Origin: Candidatus Gerdarchaeota archaeon
Lineage (GTDB): Archaea; Asgardarchaeota; Heimdallarchaeia; JABLTI01
Direction of reading: 5' to 3'
DNA: 14,256 bases
NCBI GenBank assembly: GCA_016840905.1
Contig: JAEORM010000048.1
Span: 1-14,256 of the forward strand
Shown here: in pieces, positions 6,901 through 13,793 of the stretch
Position numbering within the stretch: the first letter of the stretch is position 1
Layout of the letters: each line of letters starts with the position of its first letter
Made by a program: the position numbers and the translations under genes
The notes under the pieces: model-generated
The model's input: the letters and a program-made list of their open reading frames with translations, nothing else
Told to the model about the DNA's origin: nothing
The model's database searches: none

Positions 6901-7945
6901 TGGAACTGAACAAGTGCAAGATAATCTCTTCAAGAGTATTCCTGCTGTTGGTAAAACAACTTTTGAAAGTGTTAGAAAACATAAAGACGGTTCATTAATA
7001 CCGGTAATTATGACATTAACTTATCTAAAAGATATTGAATCAAATACTTCTACAATTAATGCTATCATAGTTGATATCTCGGAACTTAAGGAATTGGAAG
7101 CTAGCTTGAAAGATCGTTCATACGAACTTGAGGTTTTGAATAAGATTATCTCAGCAGGATATATTGCCCGAAATATGGATGAATTATTAGATTTCACCTT
7201 GACAACAATTCTTAATACGCTTGATTTTAGTGGCGGAGCAATTTATCTGATTGAAGAAAAAGAAGAAGTAGCTAATATAAGACGTTCCCTTGGATTATCA
7301 AATAATTTTATTTCTAGTGCTCAATCAATCCCATTAAAACACTCTGCCTTTAAGAATCTTCTAATGGATGGTAAAACTATCTTTGTTGAAAATTATATGT
7401 CTAAAAGTGAAGGGCATAAAGATACGGGGATTCATACACTTATAGGGGTTCCATTCTTTTCTAAACAGAAAGTTATTGGTTGTTTGATTTTAGGTACAAA
7501 AGAAAAAAGAGACTTAACTAAAGATGATTTGAGTGCTTTAGAAGCAATTGGACAAGAAATGGGTACAGCTATTGCAAAAATGCAAACTGAAGAAGAATTA
7601 ATCGTTTCCCAAAGAAGTTTGCAACTCATTTTTGATGCTATAAAAGATTCCATTATTGTTATTGATATAAAAACTGGGCAAATCCTTAATGTCAATAAAT
7701 TTGCCCAAGAAAAATTAGGTTATCCATCAAAAACTCTTCTCACCAAGACATTGTATGCTTTGGTACCAGAAAATAAGAAATCCTCAATTAAAACATTAAT
7801 TAACAAAGTTATTGCAGGAAAAATAAGAGAAGATTCAATTACCCTTTTAACTAAAAAAGGTGAATCCATAACTAGTAATTATGCATTTGAAAAAACATCT
7901 TTGAAAGATCAGGAAGTAATTGTTATCTACAACAGTAGAAGTTAG
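3968..7945 (+). CDS. Receiver-domain multi-PAS/GAF signalling protein, no output domain (paralogue 1)
   Basis: A 1325-residue cytoplasmic protein with no signal peptide or membrane segment. Residues 5-120 form a response-regulator receiver with acidic pair Glu11/Asp12, phosphoacceptor Asp57 in LADYSLPSFDG, Ser85 and Lys107, so it should accept phosphate from a histidine kinase. A charged helical linker (120-155) leads to sensor modules at roughly: PAS1 163-260, PAS2 264-376, PAS3 383-499, GAF1 510-665, PAS4 670-793, PAS5 800-920, PAS6 921-1042, GAF2 1053-1205, PAS7 1212-1322. PAC-type ends such as DITQRK and DISEEK, followed by charged helices, join them. There is no H-box, HATPase, GGDEF, EAL, HTH or other effector, and the protein stops right after PAS7. 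It is paralogous to the next gene, 104 nt downstream, and has extra PAS units by comparison. Ligands of the PAS/GAF domains are unknown. The architecture is clear; the role as scaffold, phosphate sink or partner of a separate kinase is inferred. Confidence 0.92.
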   Translation: MKKSLTILHLEDNKNDVELVKEFLSLGGIDCNFLSTDNREDFIKLLKGNKLDLILADYSLPSFDGLSALKLVHEMGYNIPFILVSAVLGEELAIEALQSGATDYILKSRMERLIPAIRRALREVEERDQRMRLEKNITFLENQYQKIAERIRGFLKMDLPSGKFSLVDQFIEELSGYPIDEWYSTPNFIKKIIHPDFIDYYTENFKKMEDGFVPKMLEYKIIQADGEERWWLQFNIGAYDIDQRLISVSIVIIDNTETKETNLKYQNLFENALAGMYRTDIDSGMIIEANETMANIFGYKSVDELKRISAKELYPSDALRLEFISEIKANGFVKGYQMQLKRKDDKLIWVRLSAKIYPSEGFIEGVIIDISEEKKIQQDLFDREQELENIFEHKGTATLIIDEDMRIIRCNHQLEFIMGYKKEELEKRKWPEFIHPDDMHRLMTYHMERRKNPTLTPSSYECKLIHKTGRIITAYLTVGMIPGTRRSIASFFDITEKNIAEEALQRDRIVFKLIAESAVQSIDLRDLCQKVLIGLVDTMGFDSGSIRIYYENERILLPMAEYGLSEEAKHFLGYISIDNKELPLTQFIGKEIFAPDVQKHDFLKNTDLYSKYKCRTFISWPIFNANKKFLGSLQIGSLKKINLTEDDRNFFVNIANIFATAIERKMADEALRESESQYRNLVESLPGHLGLLILQNNEIKYASPTIFEMLKIKSIKDIIGSDALQFFVEKYHEDIDSYMNSVFEIESGRSQIFETTLKRTTNEEFPGEVIATLTSFRGEPAVQLIIWEITDRKEAEEQIRENEEKYRSLVETSPSAIALIDLSGKIQFINKHAVEIFGLKNDNELIGKNLSSFVADPQIVTLEQLFKKLLANNERFTSELIFLRRDKTAFQGELTASIIKGIKGEPKAFIAILQDITQRKEFERHRRLLVNIIENSKEVVISSNENGIIHFATSPLEDVFGYKPEEIIGKSINILSPPGTEQVQDNLFKSIPAVGKTTFESVRKHKDGSLIPVIMTLTYLKDIESNTSTINAIIVDISELKELEASLKDRSYELEVLNKIISAGYIARNMDELLDFTLTTILNTLDFSGGAIYLIEEKEEVANIRRSLGLSNNFISSAQSIPLKHSAFKNLLMDGKTIFVENYMSKSEGHKDTGIHTLIGVPFFSKQKVIGCLILGTKEKRDLTKDDLSALEAIGQEMGTAIAKMQTEEELIVSQRSLQLIFDAIKDSIIVIDIKTGQILNVNKFAQEKLGYPSKTLLTKTLYALVPENKKSSIKTLINKVIAGKIREDSITLLTKKGESITSNYAFEKTSLKDQEVIVIYNSRS

Positions 7946-7947
7946 AA

Positions 7948-7963
7948 TTTTTTCATTAAAAAA
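7948..7963 (+). terminator. Weak T-rich hairpin after the first REC-PAS-GAF gene
   Basis: Just after the stop codon, six T and six A flank a 4-nt loop (CATT). Archaeal termination relies on T-tracts, and this one could give partial termination between the paralogues. The A/T-only stem is weak, so read-through into the next gene is also likely. Confidence 0.3.
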
Positions 7964-8038
7964 TCCGCTAACAAAACTAAAATAAAGCTAAATTGAAATC
8001 CCTATTTTATTAAGAAAAATATGAGTGTTTCTTTAACC

Positions 8039-8043
8039 GAGGT
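8039..8043 (+). promoter_or_regulatory. Shine-Dalgarno site of the second REC-PAS-GAF gene
   Basis: GAGGT lies 6 nt before the ATG at 8050, which is good spacing for the 3' end of 16S rRNA. It supports this start. It also contrasts with the first paralogue, whose ATG has no such site, and this fits translation of the second gene from a longer or shared transcript. Confidence 0.55.
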
Positions 8044-8049
8044 TTATTA

Positions 8050-10974
8050 ATGAGTTCTCCTATAAAAATTCTCCATTTGGAAGACAATCAAAATGATGCT
8101 GAATTAATAAAGGAGATTTTACTTGTTAATGAACTTAATTGTGAAATAACTCAAGTAACTACCAAAGAAGATTTTATTAGAAATTTAGCTGACAATAATT
8201 ATGATATTATACTTGCTGATTATAATCTTCCTTCTTTTGATGGTTTATCTGCTTTAGAGATAGCTACAAAATTTGATAAGGATGTACCATTCATCTTTAT
8301 ATCAGGTGTTTTGGGAGAAGATTTAGCTGTAGAGACTCTCAAAAAGGGTGCAGTAGATTACGTAATAAAATCAAGATTGGAGCGATTGGTTCCAGCAATA
8401 ACTCGTGCTTTGCGTGAAAAAGAGGAAAAAGCTGAAAGAATTCTTTTGGAACGGGAAATAATTGAATTAGAACAAATGACCGACGAATTACGTACAGTAT
8501 ATCAAGAGCTAACAAAACGCGTTCGTGGTTTTCTTAAAATTGAATTGCCTTCACATAAATATGTTGTTGTGGATAAATTTCTGGAGGATTTAAGTGGATA
8601 CAAAATCGACGAATGGAAGAATACTCCGAATTTCATTAGTACTATAATACATCCTGACTATGCTGAATATTATGCTACCAATATTTCTCAATTCACAGAA
8701 GGATTTGTTCCAAAAATCTTGGAATATAAAATAATTAGAAAAGATGAGGAAACACGATGGTGGTTACAATTCAATATCGGAGCTTTTGATATTGATGGAA
8801 AATTGACATCTGTTTCAGCTATAATCATAGATAACACAGATGATAAGGAGACTCAATTAAAGTACCAAAATCTATTTGAAAATGCTTTAACTGGAATGTA
8901 TCGTTCTGATATTGAAACAGGTATGATAATAGAAGCTAATGAAAAAATAGCTGAAATATTTGGCTTTTCATCTTTGGATGAATTCAAAAATTATAAAGCT
9001 CTTGATTTTTATCCTGATATTGCTAAACGTCAAGAATTAATTGATTTATTAAATAAAAACGGCTTTTATGAAGAAGTAGTTCATCAATTGAAAAAGAAAG
9101 ATGGCACTAAAGTTTGGATTATGGAATCAGCTCGTATTTATAATGATAAGGGCTATATTGAAGGTTTACTTATAGATATAACTGACAGGAAGAAGGCAGA
9201 GGATTCATTACAACGAGATAGAAAAGCTTACCAAACAATAGCTGAAGCAGCCGTCCATTCAAAGACAACAAAAGAATTGTGTGAAAATGTACTTGAAGGA
9301 CTAATAGAGAATTTGGGCTATAATGCGGGTACAGTTAGATTATTCAATCACACAGATGAAATGTTATATCCTATCGCAATTGCAGGGGTTTCAGAAAGCG
9401 AAAAGGAAAAATTACCAGTTATTTCGATAAATGATTCAAATCACATTGGTGCTAGAGTAGCTAAAACCAAAAAATCAATATTTATGTCTGATGTTTTGAA
9501 AAACGATGTTTTAAAATCAACAAAACCACAAATAGAAAACCTTGTAGTGCGAGCTATTGCTACCTGGCCAATATTTTATGCTAATGATGAACTTATTGGT
9601 GTTTTACAACTTATTTCAAAAGAACCAAAGATTGATGCTGAAGAAGATCATTTGCTATTTGATACTATAGCAGATTTACTTGCCTCTGCTTTAGAGCATA
9701 AAAAAGCTGAGGAAGCACTTAGAGAGAGTGAAGAGAAATTCAGAGCCTTCGCAGAGCAATCGCTTATGGGTGTTTCTTTAGTAAACAAAGATGGTAAATT
9801 CCTTTTTGTTAATGAGGAAGTATTAAAATTAACAGAGTTTTCTTATGAAGAAATTACCCAAAATAAAATACAAGATATAACCCATAAACTCTTCACTGAA
9901 GAAGATCTTAAACGATTACAAACTCAAATTAATCAAACCCGTGAAAAGAAAATACCATCACAAATTGAAGAATATCAAATTACCTCGAAAAATGATAATC
10001 TCAAGTGGGTTTCAATTCATTTAACACCAATTCGTATCCAAGAAGATTATGCAATAGGATTAGTTGCTTTAGATATTAGCGAAGAAAAACGAGCTCAACT
10101 TGCTTTAAACAGAGAACAACAGGCATTCCATATTTTAGCAGAAGCAATTTTACAAGCTACTGATATTGCTGATTTATGTCAACGAATTTTAATGGGTTTG
10201 GTTGGAACTCTTAATTTCGATATTGGTACGTTCCGATTATATGATAAAACAAAACGAATACTCTACCCATATGCTGTATTTATGAAGGATAAAGAACGTA
10301 TAGGCGATATAAAACCCCTGTCAATAAATGATACTTCTTATCTTAATACTCATGTTGCAAGAACAAAAGAACCTGTTTTTGCACCTGATATAACGAAACA
10401 TGAAATAGCTAATAAATACTATAGTAGATTAAGTAGTTTTGATGCAAAGGCTACTATAACTTGGCCAATTCTTAATGCTGAAAATGAATTATTAGGAGTA
10501 ATTCAAATTGGCGCAAAAAAACCTATGGCCTTTAATGATGCTGATAAATTCTTTTTCGAAACGATTGTAAGATTTTTTGCGACTGCTTTAGAACGTGAAT
10601 GGTCAAAAGAAGCATTAGCAGAATCTCGAGAGCAATACAGAAGACTAATAGAAGCATTACCTTTTGCTGTTTTTCAAACAGATCTTGATGGTAGGATTTT
10701 AGTCGTTAACCAGAAAGCAATTGACATTTTATCTGTTACTAAAAATGATTTGCTCGGGGAAATAATTTTTGACTATTTCGTGGATAAAATGCAAATTGAT
10801 GCTGTAAAAAATTCCTTAGTTAGTGATATAAAGGAATGTACAAGTAGCATTGAAGTTTTAATGCGAAATAAAGATGCGAAATCAATTTCTGTTAATTTAT
10901 GCATTTCTCCAATATATAATGAAAATCAAAAAGCAGAAGGCTTTATTTTTATCAATCAAGATTTAGGAAAATAA
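8050..10974 (+). CDS. Receiver-domain multi-PAS/GAF signalling protein, no output domain (paralogue 2)
   Basis: A 974-residue soluble paralogue of the preceding gene. The receiver (5-120) keeps the key residues at identical numbering: Glu11, Asp12, Asp57 in LADYNLPSFDG, Ser85 and Lys107. A longer charged helix (120-160) precedes PAS1 (about 170-266), PAS2 (270-382), GAF1 (392-552), PAS3 (557-680), GAF2 (692-850) and PAS4 (857-972). The REC-PAS1-PAS2 block aligns almost without gaps to paralogue 1, including RWWLQFNIGA in PAS1 and YQNLFENAL in PAS2. Both GAF domains resemble GAF1 of paralogue 1, sharing a WPI(F/L) motif followed by a Gly-X-Leu/Ile-Gln strand; paralogue 1 GAF2 is more distant. 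No kinase, HTH or cyclase domain follows: the chain ends four residues past the last PAS strand. It probably acts with paralogue 1 and an unlinked histidine kinase, integrating small-molecule or redox signals, but the signal and output are unknown. Confidence 0.92.
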   Translation: MSSPIKILHLEDNQNDAELIKEILLVNELNCEITQVTTKEDFIRNLADNNYDIILADYNLPSFDGLSALEIATKFDKDVPFIFISGVLGEDLAVETLKKGAVDYVIKSRLERLVPAITRALREKEEKAERILLEREIIELEQMTDELRTVYQELTKRVRGFLKIELPSHKYVVVDKFLEDLSGYKIDEWKNTPNFISTIIHPDYAEYYATNISQFTEGFVPKILEYKIIRKDEETRWWLQFNIGAFDIDGKLTSVSAIIIDNTDDKETQLKYQNLFENALTGMYRSDIETGMIIEANEKIAEIFGFSSLDEFKNYKALDFYPDIAKRQELIDLLNKNGFYEEVVHQLKKKDGTKVWIMESARIYNDKGYIEGLLIDITDRKKAEDSLQRDRKAYQTIAEAAVHSKTTKELCENVLEGLIENLGYNAGTVRLFNHTDEMLYPIAIAGVSESEKEKLPVISINDSNHIGARVAKTKKSIFMSDVLKNDVLKSTKPQIENLVVRAIATWPIFYANDELIGVLQLISKEPKIDAEEDHLLFDTIADLLASALEHKKAEEALRESEEKFRAFAEQSLMGVSLVNKDGKFLFVNEEVLKLTEFSYEEITQNKIQDITHKLFTEEDLKRLQTQINQTREKKIPSQIEEYQITSKNDNLKWVSIHLTPIRIQEDYAIGLVALDISEEKRAQLALNREQQAFHILAEAILQATDIADLCQRILMGLVGTLNFDIGTFRLYDKTKRILYPYAVFMKDKERIGDIKPLSINDTSYLNTHVARTKEPVFAPDITKHEIANKYYSRLSSFDAKATITWPILNAENELLGVIQIGAKKPMAFNDADKFFFETIVRFFATALEREWSKEALAESREQYRRLIEALPFAVFQTDLDGRILVVNQKAIDILSVTKNDLLGEIIFDYFVDKMQIDAVKNSLVSDIKECTSSIEVLMRNKDAKSISVNLCISPIYNENQKAEGFIFINQDLGK

Positions 10975-11012
10975 AAAGCATTAAGCTATTTGAATTAATA
11001 TATTCATTAATA

Positions 11013-11020
11013 CTTTTTTT
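11013..11020 (+). terminator. T-tract terminator of the REC-PAS-GAF transcript
   Basis: A run of T about 40 nt after the stop codon of the second paralogue, directly ahead of the 12-bp hairpin at 11032-11062. U-rich tracts suffice for termination by archaeal RNA polymerase. Confidence 0.5.
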
Positions 11021-11031
11021 ATAAAAAAGAA

Positions 11032-11062
11032 AAAAGGAAAAGTAAAATTAACTTTTCCTTTT
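11032..11062. terminator. Perfect 12-bp stem hairpin between convergent genes, bidirectional terminator
   Basis: AAAAGGAAAAGT (11032-11043) is exactly complementary to ACTTTTCCTTTT (11051-11062), leaving a 7-nt loop AAAATTA. It lies in the 101-bp gap between the plus-strand signalling gene and the minus-strand propeller gene. On the minus strand the stem is followed by T-rich sequence (CTTTTTTATAAAAAAAG), and on the plus strand a T-tract precedes it, so it could end both transcripts and limit antisense read-through. The symmetry is certain; the role is inferred from position. Confidence 0.7.
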
Positions 11063-11075
11063 ATAACAAACTAAT

Positions 11076-13733
11076 TTAGGTGTTCCTTACTCTTCTTTTC
11101 TTTACAATAAGGATTGTTGAGGTTATAGCTGGTACAGCTACATAAACCGGAACTAGGTAACCACCAAATAGTCTTGTCCAATTACTCCAAAATGTTGGAT
11201 CTAAACCTCGAGTTAATTCTGTAAAATCATCAATCAAATCGCTATCTGTATCTACTAATAAAGGATCAGAATGAGTAATATTTATCTCAAGACCATCTGC
11301 TAAACCTTCTCCATCTGTATCAAAATAGAGAGGATTTGTACTAAGGTTCAATTCTTGCATGTCAAAAAGTCCATCGAAATCAGTATCAATTCTTAGAGGA
11401 TGGGTACCAATGAGAGCTTCATATTGGTTATCCAATCCATCCAAATCGCTATCTAATGTTCCATCAGTTATATTTAGTGGATCAAGTCCAACAGAAACTT
11501 CATAGAAATCTGACAAACCATCTGCATCTGTATCAACTGCCAAAATATTTGTCCCATAGGAGTCGATTTCGACTATTGATGCCAGCTTATCATTATCTTC
11601 ATCAATAGCAACAATATCAATTCCAATACTAGCTGATCCTAATAGAACTATATCATTTTGTAATCCAATACTATTAATTTCATAGATCATTGGATATCTA
11701 ATATATTGACCGATAAGATTTTCATCCACATACTCTTTCATAGTATATTCAGAATACCAGTAAGGTTCCGTTTGATTTGCTATATCTAAAATTATCAGTC
11801 TCTCTTGATCACTGAAATATACTTTATCATTTGAGATAATTAAATTACTTACATAAGAAGTAACAGGTCCATAATCAAAAGTACTTACTTCAGTAACATC
11901 GCTAGAATTTGATGCATCCAATATAAAGAAAATATCTCCTGCTAAATAGAGATAATCATTTCTTACTTCTATATCATAAATTGGATGATCAATTAATTGA
12001 GTATAAATAATAGTAGCATTTGTTGGATCAGTTAAATCATAAATAGAAACATTAGTTATATCATTTGAATAGAATCGTTTTGTATGATATAATAATTGTT
12101 TATCAGCAAATATCTGAGTACTGGAATCACCTTCTATTGAACTTAAATAAATTGGTAAAGTTGAATTGGATACATCATATAAATCGCAAGTAGTAGGATG
12201 TAAAACAAAAAGGATTTTATTTTTAACAAAAACACCATGTATATCTTCAGCAAAAACCATTTCAGTATCTAAAAATGGATTTGCAGGATCTGTAACATCT
12301 ATGATTTCAAGATAATTGTCGTAATGAACGTATAGGAAATTGCCTGCTAAATGAAGATTAACATTGTACCATAATGTTCTCATTTCAATTTTTTCGCTAT
12401 AATATTCTCCTAACACTACTGGATTATCATAATCATTGAAATCAACTATTTTGATACCATTCTTATAATCTAGAATATATGCGTAATTACCCTTCTTGGT
12501 CATTTTTGAACAAAAATCGGGTCCAAAAGTACCGCTGATTTTTGATACAATTATAGGTCCAGAAACATTTGAAACATCAATAATCTGTAAAAATGTTCCA
12601 ACGACATACAGATAATCATCCTGATATATTATATCTTCAATTACTCCATCTACCAATACTTCACCTTTGAAGATTGGGTTTGTAGGAGAGGTAACATCGT
12701 AAATTTGTAGATATTTACTTGATTGATTGATTACATAAGCTGTAGTGCCTGATAAAACATATTTAGAACCAATTTTTCCAGGAATACTGCCTAGCTTAGT
12801 AGGGATAGATGGATCACCTATATCTAAAATGACTATTTCATCAAATCCTTGAGCAATAGCTAAATCATCAGCAATTGAGAATTCAGCATTTGTTGCAACT
12901 AAATTAGGTATTTCATCTATGAATTTTAATTTACTCTGATTCTTGATTTTAAAAATTGAAAGTGGTACTGTTTCATTGAAATCTTGTAAAAAGAGATAAC
13001 AATAATCACCAATTACTGTAATCGCTTCCTTAACGTTATTCTTTGTATAACGACCGACTGGTATTGGATATAAGGGATCCTCAACATCAAAGATATACAA
13101 ATATTGAGTTACTTTGTATCCCATAGTACCATACTGTCCTCCTTCTGTAATAAGGAAAACTAAATTATCCGCTTTATAACCTGTACGAACATATTCCGCT
13201 TTATCGTGATCATAAGTTCTTATCTCTCCATCAAAATAACCACATTTGCCTAATTCCGAGGGATTTGTTGGATCAGAAACGTTAACCATAACAATACCAA
13301 TCTTATAGCAAATAAGACAAGCAATTCCATCCTGGACGAATACTTTGATAATTGAACCCCATTGGCATTCGAATTTAGTTAACAAATACGGATTTGTTGG
13401 TTCAGTTATATTAAATATTAACAAGTCTTGACGTGCTACGAAAGCAAAATTCCCTTCAATAGCCATGTCAATTGTTTCTTCATAACTGCCTCCTCCCCAA
13501 GTCATAATTCTTGAATAATTAATAACATTATCAGAAATAGCTGTAGGAAAAAGGTTTCCAGTGTTAACATCTATTTCATTACTGTGACTACTAATCGGGG
13601 AATTGACGTTAAAACTAATTGCTTGAATACTTCCTACTGCAAATAGTCCTATAATCAATAAACTAATGAATTTAGTTTGTCTAAATACTCCAAATTTATC
13701 TTGGGATATGGTAGTTTTTCCCAAATCATTCAC
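11076..13733 (-). CDS. Secreted, membrane-anchored LVIVD beta-propeller protein with calcium-binding repeats
   Basis: An 885-residue predicted cell-surface protein of unknown function. Basic residues are followed by a hydrophobic signal segment (about 21-38, KFISLLIIGLFAVGSIQA). Residues about 85-705 carry some 13 blades of 40-48 residues with the LVIVD pattern, a hydrophobic strand then DV.DP.NP, at about 108, 151, 216, 262 (degenerate), 304, 346, 386, 431, 479, 520, 566, 606 and 650; a longer insert lies between the second and third. Five thrombospondin-type-3-like calcium loops follow, starting at 734, 761, 783, 805 and 828 (DTDADG, DSDLDG, DTDFDG, DTDGEG, DTDSDL). One membrane helix (858-877) and KKRRVR anchor the C-terminus with the bulk outside. 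Many N-x-S/T sequons suggest N-glycosylation. The start is GTG, forced because the preceding in-frame codon is TAG and the signal segment lies just downstream. A role in adhesion or protein binding is plausible but unproven. Confidence 0.88.
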   Translation of the reverse strand: MNDLGKTTISQDKFGVFRQTKFISLLIIGLFAVGSIQAISFNVNSPISSHSNEIDVNTGNLFPTAISDNVINYSRIMTWGGGSYEETIDMAIEGNFAFVARQDLLIFNITEPTNPYLLTKFECQWGSIIKVFVQDGIACLICYKIGIVMVNVSDPTNPSELGKCGYFDGEIRTYDHDKAEYVRTGYKADNLVFLITEGGQYGTMGYKVTQYLYIFDVEDPLYPIPVGRYTKNNVKEAITVIGDYCYLFLQDFNETVPLSIFKIKNQSKLKFIDEIPNLVATNAEFSIADDLAIAQGFDEIVILDIGDPSIPTKLGSIPGKIGSKYVLSGTTAYVINQSSKYLQIYDVTSPTNPIFKGEVLVDGVIEDIIYQDDYLYVVGTFLQIIDVSNVSGPIIVSKISGTFGPDFCSKMTKKGNYAYILDYKNGIKIVDFNDYDNPVVLGEYYSEKIEMRTLWYNVNLHLAGNFLYVHYDNYLEIIDVTDPANPFLDTEMVFAEDIHGVFVKNKILFVLHPTTCDLYDVSNSTLPIYLSSIEGDSSTQIFADKQLLYHTKRFYSNDITNVSIYDLTDPTNATIIYTQLIDHPIYDIEVRNDYLYLAGDIFFILDASNSSDVTEVSTFDYGPVTSYVSNLIISNDKVYFSDQERLIILDIANQTEPYWYSEYTMKEYVDENLIGQYIRYPMIYEINSIGLQNDIVLLGSASIGIDIVAIDEDNDKLASIVEIDSYGTNILAVDTDADGLSDFYEVSVGLDPLNITDGTLDSDLDGLDNQYEALIGTHPLRIDTDFDGLFDMQELNLSTNPLYFDTDGEGLADGLEINITHSDPLLVDTDSDLIDDFTELTRGLDPTFWSNWTRLFGGYLVPVYVAVPAITSTILIVKKRRVRNT

Positions 13734-13793
13734 CTAATACTTACTGTAACAGAACATTCCTTTAAGCAAAGTCGATGAATGGTTAATGAACGG
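13734..13793. other. Short gap upstream of the propeller gene
   Basis: Sixty bases separate the phosphatase stop from the propeller GTG start, both on the minus strand. On the minus strand GCTTAAAG near 13762-13770 is a possible TATA-like element that would give a leader of a few nucleotides. No Shine-Dalgarno motif stands at proper spacing before the GTG. Either a short own transcript or read-through from the phosphatase gene is possible. Confidence 0.3.

Noticed and set aside
7432..7695. Minus-strand open frame near the 3' end of the first REC-PAS-GAF gene
   Set aside because: Antisense to GAF2-PAS7 coding sequence; no independent support.
3968..10974. Histidine kinase identity for the two large PAS/GAF proteins
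   Set aside because: Multi-PAS/GAF archaeal proteins are often kinases, but I found no H-box histidine motif, N-box or glycine-rich ATP-binding boxes in either protein, and both end directly after a PAS domain.
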